From Echinometra lucunter (taxonomy: Eukaryota; Echinodermata; Echinoidea; Camarodonta; Echinometridae), in the NCBI GenBank assembly GCA_029962745.1, contig CM057158.1, positions 16,898,743-16,962,742 of the forward strand: a DNA stretch of 64,000 bases. The letters are read 5' to 3'. This document shows, one piece after another, positions 12,125 through 24,620 of the stretch. Positions within the stretch are counted from its first letter, which is position 1. Every line of letters begins with the position of its first letter. Below the pieces are notes generated by a model that was not told the origin of the DNA, did no database searches, and saw only the letters and a program-made list of their open reading frames with translations. The translations under genes and the position numbers were made by a program.

Positions 12125-13501
12125 CACTCAACAAAAAAAGAGAAAGTAAATACTTTTTCATGTTCATAGAAGACTCTGATAAAAAATCACTATATCATAC
12201 ATCAAATTAAAGGAAATTTAATGGTCTTCAGATCTGGTAGATGAATATAAAGATAAACTTTACGCATGAGTGAACACATTCTTTTTTCTCCTCCAAGGTA
12301 CAAAAGCAAAATTGCAAAACTGGACAGTTTGCCATTCATGTGTAAACGCCCTTCCACACAACAATGGCAGCAAAAACAAAGATCAACCTAACATATTGTG
12401 AGACTTGGCTGAAATTACATAAATGCGCCTTTGCTCCCTATATCTCTTCCCACCCACCCCACACCACCCCCCTCCCCCCCCCCTCCCAAAAAAAAAAAAA
12501 GAGGAGAAAGGAAAGGGAAGAAAAAAAAGAAGAAGCTTTTGTTACGTCCAACTTTGAATGACATCTGGAATAGCCACATGGATGATTACATGCCTAAATG
12601 TGATTTTTGATGTTGTTTTGCTATCAATTCATGACTTCATGGTGAATTTATGAACTTATGAACTTATGAATCAAATGTAATGAAAGTATATGGTACTACT
12701 CAGTGTGTAGCCTGTGGACATGGTGGATATAAGCACACTGTAATTCCAGGCAAACTAATTTTGTTTCAATATCGTACCCAAAAAATAAATTTTCCTTAAT
12801 CTCCCTGGCACGCCATGCAACTTTGGCTATTCTCTGGTCCATTTATAGATTTGAAAGTCGATTTTCTTTTCAAGTGCAACAAACCATGCAAATTTAAGTC
12901 ATGATTTGTTTGCAATTAAGTCGCTTGACTTAGAAAAAAGCCCATAATGGCTGTTTTTAAACGGTTTGGAACAGTAAGTTGAATGAATGTGTCACTCATA
13001 CATAAAGCTCATTTTATGTTTACCTACCAGGTTGAAAGATAATTAAGTTTCCTACTTGAAAAAAAAATGATTAAAAGTCAAATTTGGGGCATTTAGTCAC
13101 CCTTGTATACTTCAGATGTCACTTAAATAAATTTTGGACTCGACAGAAACTTCTCTTTTTTTTTCTCCATTTTTCCGGGGAGGGGGTGGAAAAAGATTTA
13201 GAGAGCGAAAGCTCATTACTATGTCGTTTCTTTGCGTAAGTTTATCTTTGCTCCCATTGTTATGTGGAAGGGCATTTACACATGAATGGCAAACTGTCCA
13301 TCTTTGCAATTTTTACTTTTGTACCTTGGAAGAAAAGACGTATGTGTTCACTCATGCCTAAAGTTGCTCTCTATGTTCACCTACCAGATCAAAAGACCAT
13401 TAAATTTCCTTTGATTTGGTGTATTAAATACTGATTTTATCAAAGCCTTCTATGACAAATCTGAAGATGAAAAAGTATTTACTTTCTTTTTTTGTTGAGT
13501 G
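12125..13501. mobile_element. Long-TIR DNA element (about 1.38 kb) with TA target duplication
   Basis: Ends cactcaacaaaaaaag and, inverted, the same sequence at 13486-13501. TA flanks both sides (12123-12124 and 13502-13503). Arms of roughly 400 bp remain recognisable, for example gtttgccattcatgtgtaaa at about 12329 versus its inverse at about 13274. No transposase was seen. Arm A around 2030-2050 is the equivalent site without the element. Confidence 0.82.
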
Positions 13502-13627
13502 TATACAAAAACTTTGCAATGTAGGAGGCTGAAAGTAGTGACCTTTCAAAAAAAAAAGTTTCATATGGTCACATATGATAATACACACCACACAAATACA
13601 AAATAATAATTATGTACAACGACCAAA

Positions 13628-14127
13628 NNNNNNNNNNNNNNNNNNNNNNNNNNNNNNNNNNNNNNNNNNNNNNNNNNNNNNNNNNNNNNNNNNNNNNNNN
13701 NNNNNNNNNNNNNNNNNNNNNNNNNNNNNNNNNNNNNNNNNNNNNNNNNNNNNNNNNNNNNNNNNNNNNNNNNNNNNNNNNNNNNNNNNNNNNNNNNNNN
13801 NNNNNNNNNNNNNNNNNNNNNNNNNNNNNNNNNNNNNNNNNNNNNNNNNNNNNNNNNNNNNNNNNNNNNNNNNNNNNNNNNNNNNNNNNNNNNNNNNNNN
13901 NNNNNNNNNNNNNNNNNNNNNNNNNNNNNNNNNNNNNNNNNNNNNNNNNNNNNNNNNNNNNNNNNNNNNNNNNNNNNNNNNNNNNNNNNNNNNNNNNNNN
14001 NNNNNNNNNNNNNNNNNNNNNNNNNNNNNNNNNNNNNNNNNNNNNNNNNNNNNNNNNNNNNNNNNNNNNNNNNNNNNNNNNNNNNNNNNNNNNNNNNNNN
14101 NNNNNNNNNNNNNNNNNNNNNNNNNNN
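13628..14127. other. Assembly gap (500 N)
   Basis: Exactly 500 N, a round number that suggests a nominal gap size. Its left flank is copy B at the position homologous to 2165. Its right flank is arm A' at the position homologous to 2997. Confidence 0.99.
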
Positions 14128-16144
14128 TCATTCTTTTTTTAAATGTAAAATTTAATCTTGATGGGATGATATTGATCTAAAGTGCTTTGACCCAATATGA
14201 ATTTGAATGTGCGTGTGGCGAGGCCTTCTTCTTCTTTTATTTTCTTTTTGACAAGCAGTCCCAAATTGACTCTTTTTACATCTACTTTTCTTATATAATA
14301 GTTTTTTTTTCAGTCGTACTGACATATCTTTTCTTATTTTTTTCTTTCTTTCTCCGTTTTAAAAATATTATCTTTTCTCTTTTTTTCTCATTTCTTTCTT
14401 TTCTTTTCTATCTTTTCTTTTCTAATCTTTCCTTTTCTTTGTTCTCTTTTGTTTTTTCTTCATTCTTTTATAAGACTAATGCGACCGCCCGGCCTTGTTC
14501 AGATTAAATGGGACCCCCATGAAGGATACGAATCGGATGTCGGCACAAAGACCGCTTTTCATATAATCTATCCAGAGGGTTCTGTTCTTAGTCCAGAGGT
14601 CTATGGACAGAGCTGGACTCTGGTCGTTGTTGCTTTGAAGAAACTCAATCTCCAGTTTGTGAACTGCCCCCCCCCCCTGCTGCGTATACGACCATGCATG
14701 ATACCAGCACTATCAAATGACAAAAAAATAGCGAAGGCAATTAATGAAGTGTAATTACACTTATCATTAAGGCATTAATGCTTTGTCAAAATGTGCCTGC
14801 ATCTAATTCTTACCTATATGATTATCATCTACAATATGTCTACCTAATACTATGCAGCATGTGCTGTAGCCCTTTCCATATTTAGCGCGTTTGCGAACCT
14901 CTTTCTACTCTTACAATCAGTACTCGTAGCAAAGTTGTACATAAAAAGTTATAACTTAATATTTGGTCGTTGTACATAATTATTACTTTAAAATATGTGT
15001 ATTGTGTATCATCTTAATATGAAACATACGTTTTCTGGAAAGGAAAAATGCTTTCCACATCCGATTTTGCAAAATTGTTATATTTGATATGATATCATTA
15101 TCAAATTGATAATGACTAAATTATAACATGAATCATGTGAATTATGTAGCTGAGGGAAGCATAGATTTCGAAATTTAAAAGGGTTTGCAAGTGTCTTGGC
15201 GCCATTTTTCAGTTGTTCAGTCAAGATCCTAGTTTCTGTTTGAAAATTGAAGTTGAAGCTTCTGAGAGTTTGAATGAAGGAGCCTACATGCTAAAGGAAA
15301 TTCTAGATCTTGACCTTGAATTTAGCTGATAAATTTAATAAGAAGAAGAAAAAAAAACAAATATTTGCATTTCAAACTTAGCAAACTATGCAATTGAATG
15401 CAAGCCATTATTAGTAGTAAGAGCACTTAAATTGCATTGACCAATTAGAATCATCGTACCTTTTGTGACAGGTCAAACGAGCTCTCTGATTGGTTGATCA
15501 GATCTGTAGCAATAAGAACTGCATTGGGTCAAGTGTACATGTTCTTTAAACATGTTAAATGTTTGTCAGACGTGTGTACTGGCGTCATTGTTCTTGGAGC
15601 AATAATTAATCATGAATTCTGTGGAATTTACTTCGTAGTGTATCTGTCTTTGAGAAAGTAGTGCCTTTAATGCAACGAAGTATGTTTTTTATATTTTCAG
15701 AATATAGAAATAGAATATTTTAAAGGCAAATTTATGGGATGTTGTGAAATTGTGTATCGTGATATCTTATTCATATAGTGTACATTCCTGTTAACTCGAA
15801 ATAACGGCATACAATCTGGCAACATTTCAGATACAAGATTATTATCAGTACACATTGTACAGTTTGAACAAAGTCAAATCTTTGACAACTTGCCACTGTT
15901 TGCCACTGATTTGCCAAACAATTGACTGAAATAGAAAAAAAGAATTGAAAAAAAATTATGACTTTACATATAATGCCGAAAATCTATTTTCTTATACTTT
16001 ATTATAGATAGTCTAGATAGATATATTGCCAATGGGCAAGGTTTGGGTTTTTAGATATTCCTTCTTCTTTCATCTTGTATATTGAAGAACCAATTAGAGT
16101 ACATCATTATTTATATGTTCTGTTATAATTTGTGTACACTAGGG

Positions 16145-16396
16145 CAGGGACATACGTAGAAATTTTTGCCGGGGGGGGGGGCAAGACGCATAAAAATTTT
16201 CGAAGAAGCTTGAAAGCGAGGGAGCGAAGCGACCGATCTGGTCACGAGGGCGCTTTTGCATTTTTAAAAGTGAAATTGAGGGATTTGATGCACATTTTCA
16301 TGGATTTTGTGAAAATTTTCAATAAAAAAATGTCAGTTTTCAAATTTTGGGGGTGGGGGGCAATTGCCCCCCTGCCCCCCGCTGCGTACGGCCATG
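16145..16396 (-). mobile_element. hAT-like MITE (copy in arm A')
   Basis: Inverse copy of 726-981 with the same duplication (CACTAGGG at 16137-16144 and 16397-16404), duplicated with the arm. Confidence 0.88.
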
Positions 16397-16539
16397 CACT
16401 AGGGTAGTTATGATTTAAGGCTGTAATATAGAGGTATTATCCTGGTCTTTTCTTTATGAGTTTACTTTCTCATTATTCTATGTATGTTGTGTCTGGGTCC
16501 TCTAACAAGATATACGCAGGAATTCAGACTAATCTTTCT

Positions 16540-16781
16540 TTCTTTTTTTTTTTTTTTTGTTAAAAAACACGTGTACACGTTGGTATCTATAATGCCTCTA
16601 GCATCTAGCATTTTCATTTATTTGATGTACGATAAAAGCGCAATGTAGATAAAATGCCTTGCTCAAGGGCATAAGTGCCGTACTGCGAGGATCGAACCCC
16701 CGACTTTCGCGTCTCCAGTCAAGCGCCTTAGACCACTCGACCACGGCGCCTCCCCTTAGAGGTGCCGTGGTCGAGTGGTCA
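16540..16781 (-). mobile_element. tRNA-derived SINE (copy in arm A')
   Basis: Inverse copy of the SINE at 344-584 with the same target duplication and the same inverted head. It is part of the duplicated arm, not an independent insertion. Confidence 0.9.
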
Positions 16782-19503
16782 GACTAATCTTACTGATAAT
16801 TCATATGTCTAGTCTAACGATCAGTTGAAATGTTACAGATCATGGAAGGCTAGAATTAAAAACTGTGAATAAACAGCTGGTATCTGGAAGTGCCTAAACA
16901 GGGTAAATGACAGAAAAAAACCCAACAAAACTTAGACGGCGCCATAGCATTTCGTGAAACGTATAACCAAGACTTCATTTTCTAAAGCATTGCAAAGCCT
17001 TTAGAATGACAGGTATTCATAGAAGGGTAATTCGAAGTTTTCTCACTATACATGTACAGTGTGTCCTTGAAAAAAAAGAAGAAAACTTGGGTTTATGAAT
17101 GAATTATTTGGTAATTCCGAAATATTATTATTTTTCGTTTAAGTACATAATATGGGAAGCTCATTTCATCTTCTTTTATTGGTCACCCCCCCCCCCCCCA
17201 AAAAAAAAAATCATAACAGAATTCAGACAGTCCAATCTAACAGTAGGTCAAGGACATCTTATAATATTATTAAAGACGCTAGGTCGTGGCTTTCATGGGG
17301 AATGGATCATAACTTGCTGACACCAGACTTTGTGAAAAATAACTGTAATAGAGCTACATTTCTGGAGCTCAGCAAAACAAGCTGTCCCACCACAAACATT
17401 CTTCGGCCTGCTCCGGACATTCTCGGGCCAGAGAAAGTGAGATAATGACTTTGCCATATGGGGAAAGGGTGAAGTATACAGAGCATTAACATAAGGTCTG
17501 TTGGTCATAAAACTCACAGTGATGGACAACACCTGTTACCAGCCAAAGCGTAGCACCCCAATTAACTGCCCGAAAGAAACGCCATGCTGCCTAATTTTCA
17601 TAAAGTAAACAATTTGTTTACGTAAAACCGCTACGGAGGAGTCTTGGCTAAACTGTAAAATCTCGCCTTAGAAACCACCAAATGAAATGAATCAAACTTC
17701 AAATTAAAGAATGAGAGTTGTTCTAACGCATCATGATAATTATTTGTAGCAGAATCACGTTTTATTATATGAAAAATTAGTGAAATGAGATGCTTCTTTT
17801 CTTTTTTTAGTCAGCAAAAGTTACGTTATTTTTCATATTTTCCGTTATTGCCCAAGATCGAGGCTTGCATATATGAACAATTAAAGTATATCGAAAGTTC
17901 CCTCCGAATATCTTTTCAAAATTTACTGTCGAACGGTTATGTCGGGAAAAAATCCAAGGCAATGTCATTCATGAACCCTTCAAGATTCATCTCATGTAGT
18001 CCCACGTACTCCGGTTCATGCACGGCCTTCGCACTATACTGCGCAGTGTGACTGTGCGAAGCTAACTGAACTATCTGTGTCGTGCGAACCGTACGAGACC
18101 CGTGCACTTCTAGATAAAATAAATGGTTCAGAAAACATAGAACAAAGGATGGCATGGTAAACAGCTGATGAACAATTTTACACAAAGGAAACTGAAAGAA
18201 AATTACGAGCATACAATTATTTTGGCCTCGCATAAACAGCGAATTAATCGAAGGCTTGCTGCTTGTTGGGGGCTGCAGCAGTGCTGCGCTGGTCGTCGAA
18301 GACGTCGATATACACGCAACTATCAACGTGCATGCAGTGCAGCATGCTAGTGATATGCATGACGTAATGCGCCCAACTTAGCTCATTTATTGGAAAAAGT
18401 CGGAAAAGCGCATGCGCAGTACTGACAGTTTACAGTTGTTTTATGTTAAAACCGTGACTTTTGAAGGCAGATTTACAGAGAACTACTCATTGCGCAAACA
18501 TGAAAATACACAGAAAGTAAGCCTGGACACTGAAGTCTAGTAACATGTCAATTGTTTGCATATTCATGCTCTCCTAGGGTTGTGTCGGGAAAAAATAAAC
18601 ACCTCTTCCCACGGTCCTCTGGAACTGAAAAATACTTGCATTTCAAAAAATGCCCAACCGTTTTCAGAGAAAATGAAAATGCAGAATAATATCATCATTT
18701 CTGATGTAATCTGAAACTTTTATGAATTTTGGTGCCAAAATAAGGGAGAAACGAGAGGTTGTATTTTCGAGGATTCATTGATCCTCTCTCAGCGAGGCGT
18801 TCGGTAGCCGTTACGAATTCAAAAGCTTTTACTAAGCGGAGGGCCAAAAGCAGAAAAGGGGGGTTTCGTTCCACCATCTGTACAAACTAAGTAGACCATG
18901 CTCATTTTCAAGCTTAAAGCATAACACACAATATTCAAGAGGTCTACCTCAAAAAATTAGTAGCGAAAGCTTCCAAATCCAAGATGGCGTCCAAAATGGC
19001 CGCCATTTTGACGGAATTTGAATTTTTCAAGATAAAATTTGATAGAAACATCCAATTGCAACAAAATTGGTCTCATCTGAAAGAGAATTAAATTCCCTAC
19101 AGTTTGATGCCATTTGTGAGTAATGTCAAAGTAATTCGGTCCAGATATTTAGTCGAAAAGTGTGTTTTTTGACATTTTTTCCCAAAAACTGAAAATTTGC
19201 AAAATGCATGATTTAGCATAAATCAAGAAAAAATTTAAGAATTGTCTTGAAACCTTCCAGAAAACTTTCTTGATATTCAATAATCATCTTTGGAAAATTA
19301 GAAAGCAATACCATTCTCCGTTCTAAAGTTATGTCTCAAACTTGAAAACTCATATTTCATAAATTTCTCTTCTTGCATATGCATGTGTTATATTCCCATA
19401 GACTATAATGCATTAACATGCATGTACCCTGTACAAAAGTGCAGACGTGGATTTTCGCTCTACAAATCAAGAAGGCCATGCTTATATTTGTGCTTATTGA
19501 CAT

Positions 19504-19990
19504 GTTTGTAACTAAACTTGGATGATAGATGCCTTACACAAACTCCAGTTTTATTGGGGAGTCAAAGGTCATATATGTAGGTCAAAGGTCAAATGAGGTC
19601 AAATGTTAACATTTTCCGTGCATATTTCTACTGGGGTTGGTAACTTTAGAACCATAAGTCCATTTGTAACCAAACTTGGATAGTAGATGCCTTTCAGGGA
19701 TATAACTGGTATTTGAGGGTCAAAGGTCATGTATGTAGGTCAAAGGTCAAATGGTAAAATATTCATGCATATTTCTACTGGGGTTGGTAAGTTTAGAACC
19801 ATAAGTCCATTTATAACAAAACTTGAATGGTAATTACCTTTTAAGGACCTCATTGTTATTTGGGGGTCAAAGGTCATGGGTGCAGGTCAAAGGTCAAAGG
19901 AGGTCAAATGTTAAAACTTTCCTGCAATTTTCTATTGGGGTTCATAGCTTTAGAACGATGACTCCAAACTTGAATGGTAGATGCCCTATA
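19504..19990 (+). repeat. Tandem ~150-bp units with AGGTCAAAGGTCA motifs (left arm)
   Basis: Units start at 19504, 19663 and 19810 (159 and 147 bp apart) with a partial fourth. Each has a caaacttgga-like start, a ggtcaaaggtca block and a ctggggttggtaa-like end. Perfect AGGTCAAAGGTCA at 19579, 19737 and 19884. Confidence 0.9.
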
Positions 19991-21944
19991 CAGGGTGGCC
20001 CAGAAAGAACGGGAAACCTGTGATCCTTAATTTCAGCGAGATTAATAATATAATGTGATAATTTTCATTTGGTTTGAAAGACAATTTTCTTTGAAAACGA
20101 CAGTGATATTACATTTAATATTCCCAGGACTTATTTTAGACAACCACTAGGAAAACGGCATTTTCAAGAGTTTTCTCCCGTTTCTCCTTGATCGTACCAT
20201 TTACTGGTTCAGTTCACCTGCATGGTGTCCCATCACCGTGTTTGAGTCCCTTGTTTTTAATACTTATTAGAATAAAAACTAGAAACATTGGGATTGTGTC
20301 AAAGAATGCATTAGCCTCAATCCCACTTTGAGTTATGGATAATTGTATCCTGAACTTCTTTGATAAAATGATAAAGCAAAAATGGTAGGTATCAATACAG
20401 TAGGAACTTATTTGGGATTCCCCACGTGTCTGCATATACTGAATCGCTGTAAAACAAATATCTACATGCTGAGATGTCTGGAAATAGTATAAGGTACCTC
20501 TGAACCATACAAATACATCGTATTATTGATATATTCATCCTTTCCTTGAGGATTAAGCTTTTATCTTCATTGGCAACTTGAGTACTTAACAAATAAAGAA
20601 GGTTAATTGGAGAAATTCATGATTTGTAAACAAATTTGTTTACAAATTCACCTAGTGAAATTTTCAGCTCCCTGAAAAAATTAGAATAAGATTACAAAAC
20701 ATGAGAAAGTCCTTAAAATTAGCTCATTGGAAGTATGAGATGTAGAATGCTGCATCTACACTTTTTAATTGCCTGTTGCCATTAATATTATGTACAATTT
20801 ATTAAAAGCACCAACATTTCAAAAACAGAAAGGTTACAAAACAGTCCTTTTTGCCGTTTCCGATTGCTACACGTATAAGAGACAGTGCAAAGGTACAATG
20901 TTGTATGTATTTGTATTTTAATTCTATTTTGTATTAACTGGTCCAATTTCTTCTGTTGATATTTGTATGCATGCACACTGTTAATTTTATGTATTTTTAT
21001 GGATTTAATGGATTGACTTTTTTATGCCGCTGTTAAAATCAACTTAAAGTTAGCTGTCTAATTAAAATTTAGATGTATATAATTATGCTGAATAATAAAC
21101 TGTAATATACAAATAATGAGTTTTTAGCTGAGAAATTAGACATTTTTTTTTAAATTAATAATCATACTTATGATAGCTGATTATCTTGTGAAGTCATTTT
21201 GTACTAATTTATATTCAATTTATATAATACAATAACCACAACTGCACCAGATAAATCAAAGAACAACTTCCAATGAGTTGAAAAAATAACTTAATGACAC
21301 TAGAATATTTAAAGTGTTCTTTGAAAGAGTGCTCTCGCTGCCATTTTACCATATTTCTAGAGCTATTATTTTCTTTCCATTAAATGTGACATGTGTAATT
21401 TGTAATTTCAAAGAATATAACACATTCAAAATTGTATAGCCATTATATATTGGCCGCGCGAAACAAGATGATAAGGACCATTTCATCTATCTATCATATA
21501 TCTATTTACATAATGATATTGAAGCCTTTCCATCCCGGCGCTTTCTAACCCTACTCTCACTTTCACTAATTTCATGGGGGGGGGGGGTATGTAGAAAAAC
21601 AATATTTTTCCACTAAATATAGAATAAATTGCATGGTAACTCAACACCCCTCATGAAGGACATTCAGTTGTAAAAGAAAAATTCTTTTCATCTGAGACCT
21701 ATTTAATTCCAATTTGAAGTTTCTAACAACTTTTATGATCTAAATATATTTTCTGCTTATGGCTCCCTGCTTACATGTGGAAGAGTCACAATGATTATGT
21801 CAACAACAAAATGAAAAGTTGTGAAAAAGAACATATGTACATGTATCTCATGCAAAGTTTGCATCCATATATTCAATATCAAATGATATAAACCTACAAC
21901 CCAAGCCCCATAACATGTGGAATTGAGGTCCCTATATAGGGCAT

Positions 21945-22440
21945 CTACCATCTAATTTTGGATTCATCATTCTAAAGCTATCAACCCCAATAGAAAATTG
22001 CAGGAAAATTTTAACATTTGACCTCCTTTGACCTTTGACCTGCACCCATGACCTTTGACCCCCAAATAACAATGAGGTCCTTAAAGGGTAATTACCATTC
22101 AAGTTTTGTTATAAATGGACTTATGGTTCTAAACTTACCAACCCCAGTAGAAATATGCATGAATATTTTACCATTTGACCTTTGACCTACATACATGACC
22201 TTTGACCCTCAAATACCAGTTATATCCCTGAAAGGCATCTACTATCCAAGTTTGGTTACAAATGGACTTATGGTTCTAAAGTTACCAACCCCAGTAGAAA
22301 TATGCACGGAAAATGTTAACATTTGACCTCATTTGACCTTTGACCTACATATATGACCTTCGACCTACATATATGACCTTTGACTCCCCAATAACACTGG
22401 AGTTTGTGTAAGGCATCTATCATCCAAGTTTAGTTACAAA
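21945..22440 (-). repeat. Tandem ~150-bp units (right arm, inverted)
   Basis: Mirror image of 19504-19990. TGACCTTTGACCT at 22029, 22176 and 22334. One unit has an extra duplicated atatgacctt(c/t)gac block near 22350-22382 that the left arm lacks. Confidence 0.9.
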
Positions 22441-23662
22441 CATGTCAATAAGCACAAAAATAAGCAAGGCCTTCTTGGTTTGTAGACCGAAAATCCACAT
22501 CTGCACTTTTGTACAGTACATGCATGTTAATGCATTATTGTCTATGGGAATATAACACATGCATATGCAAGAAGAGAAATTTATGAAATATGAGTTTTCA
22601 AGTTTGAGACATTATAACTTTAGAACGGAGAATGGTATTGCTTTCTAATTTTCCAAAGATGATTATTGAATATCAAGAAAGTTTTCTGGAAGGTTTCAAG
22701 ACAATTTTTAAATTTTTTCTTGATTTATGCTAAATCATGCATTTTGCAAATTTTCAGTTTTTGGGAAAAAATGTCAAAAAACACACTTTTTGACTAAATA
22801 TCTGGACCGAATTACTTTGACATTACTCACAAATGGCATCAAACTGTAGGGAATTTAATTCTCTTTCAGATGAGACCAATTTTGTTGCAATTGGATGTTT
22901 CTATCAAATTTTATCTTGAAAAATTCAAATTCCGTCAAAATGGCGGCCATTTTGGACGCCATCTTGGATTTGGAAGCTTTCGCTACTAATTTTTTGAGGT
23001 AGACCTCTTGAATATTGTGTGTTATGCTTTAAGCTTGAAAATGAGCATGGTCTACTTAGTTTGTACAGATGGTGGAACGAACTCAAAAAATAAGCTAGAT
23101 ATTTGACTTTGGCCCTTCGCTTATACGAGTTCACAAGGATTTAATTGGGGTCCTACGCTGTGGCTGTTACTGGGTAAGCACCCATGGTGTCAAAGTCTCC
23201 ATGAAAGCCCACGACCTAGCGTCTCTAATCACAACTGTGTCTGCTCAGTCGTGCACGATCTTTGCATCATGGATATTTTGTCTTTTGAAAGATGGGGAAT
23301 GTATTTTCTGAAAGGATGTGATTTTCTTGAATGGATAATCCCCGATCATTTCCTATCTTTCAAATACAGCAATGAACCGAATGTAGCGGCCACCTACTTA
23401 TTTCAGACAACCGAGTTTTGACACTGCCATTTTAGATTGTCTGAAATCAGTCGTGCAAAGGTGCAATCAGTCGGCAAAGTGTAGAATGAAAGAAGAAGAA
23501 ATAAGTAATTCAACAGCTGTGCATTAATAATAATAAACTGACAAATTTCCATTTTCTTTCCTTCAAGGACACCTACTGAATTAAGCGGTTGCCATTTTTG
23601 CACACTGTAAATCCGCACCGCTGTTGTGGAGCGAACGTGGGAACGGCGCTTTTGAATATCTT

Positions 23663-23765
23663 GAGTTACGTTTACGGACATGTCAATGCCCCTTTTTTAT
23701 GGCTCCGCCCACGAAGGTGGTGCCATAAAAAAGGGGCATTGACATGTCCGTAAACGTAACTCAAT
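23663..23765. repeat. Perfect long hairpin
   Basis: About 43 bp (gagttacgtttacggaca ... cctttttt) are followed after a short tccgcccacgaaggtggt loop region by the exact inverse. The head of the loop (atggctccgcccac) recurs at 23778, at the start of the tandem array. Confidence 0.92.
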
Positions 23766-23844
23766 GCCCTTTTTTTATGGCTCCGCCCACAGAAGGTGGT
23801 GCAGGGGGCAATATGTTTTTTGGGTTGTCCGTCCGTCCCGTTTT

Positions 23845-24620
23845 CGTTCTCGCCATAACTTAACCATTTGACTGATTAACTTCAGACTTGGCTCATGTAT
23901 GTAGGAGGGACAATGATCTGATAAGATTTTGGGGTCACGAGGTCAAAGGTCATAGAAGTCATATACATGAAAATGGCTCGTTCTCACGATAACTTAAGAA
24001 CCATTTGACGGATCAACTTCAAACTTGGCTCATGTATGCATATGCGAGGGAAAATGATCTTATTAGATTTTGGGGTCACAAGGTCAAAGGTCAAAGATCA
24101 TAGAGGTCATTATATACATGAAAATGGCTCGTTCTCGCCATAAGTTAAGAACAATTTGACGGATCAACTTCAAACTTGGATGATGTATGCATATGGAAGG
24201 AAATGATCTGATTAGATTTTGGGGGTCACGAGGTCAAAGCCTTTCAAAGGTCATAGAGTTCATTATATACATGAAAATCGCTCGTTCTCACGATAAGTTA
24301 AGAACCATTTGACGGATCAACTTCATACTTGGATGATGTATGCAATGTATGCATATGGGAGGGACAATGATCTAATTAGATTTTGGGGTCACGAGGTCTA
24401 AGGTCAAGGGTCATAGAAGTCATTATATACATGTACATGAATGCGATGACTTAACCACTTGACTGATCAACTAACGTGAGTCATGAATGCATATGGGAGG
24501 ACGATGACCTAACTTGATTTGGGGGTCACAAGGTCAAAGATCGTAGATGTCATGTATACGTGAAAATTGCTCGTTCTCGCGATAACTTAAGAACCATTTG
24601 AGGGATTAACTTCAAATGTT
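23845..24620 (+). repeat. Tandem array, unit 131-158 bp
   Basis: Unit starts (cgttctc.c.ataa) at 23845, 23979, 24130, 24283, 24441 (degenerate) and 24572. Each unit carries aacttggctcatgtatgc and ttggggtcac.aggtcaaagg blocks, related to the units in the foldback arms at 19.5 and 22.0 kb. AGGTCAAAGGTCA occurs at 23940 and 24081. An upstream gtccgtccgtcc run leads into it. Confidence 0.9.

Larger units (their letters stand above)
7780..13627 (+). repeat. Copy B: diverged direct duplicate of arm A carrying nested transposons
   Basis: Blocks matching arm A in the same orientation appear in order: 7890-8170 with 1-340, 9085-9480 with 325-1200 (minus SINE and MITE), 11340-12124 with 1230-2030, and 13502-13627 with about 2040-2165. 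The differences are much greater than between A and A'. Insertions at 8279-9068, 9536-11175 and 12125-13501 explain its greater length. It stops at the N gap. Confidence 0.85.
14128..17250 (-). repeat. Right arm (A') of the giant inverted repeat
   Basis: Reverse complement of 1-2997, beginning exactly at the edge of the N gap. 17122-17250 has no partner in the window on the left side but matches copy B upstream sequence (about 7770-7890), so the true arm is longer. It carries inverted copies of the SINE and MITE listed in arm A. Confidence 0.88.
17273..23225. mobile_element. About 6-kb foldback element with tandem-repeat arms
   Basis: Outer ends aaagacgctaggtcgtgg (left) and its inverse at about 23203-23223. 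The arms re-align at 17530-17575 with about 23135-23175 and almost continuously at 18820-19990 with 21945-23080. The left arm has an extra ~1.2 kb (about 17576-18820). The core at about 19990-21940 has no long ORF. The arrangement is reminiscent of foldback elements such as the sea urchin TU elements, which also have long inverted repeats with internal tandem units. Identity with that family is not claimed. Confidence 0.75.

Noticed and set aside
13575..14180. Long frames over the N gap
   Set aside because: They consist of undetermined bases.
23845..24620. CRISPR-like array
   Set aside because: The whole 131-158 bp unit is repeated, without unique spacers, in a eukaryotic genome.
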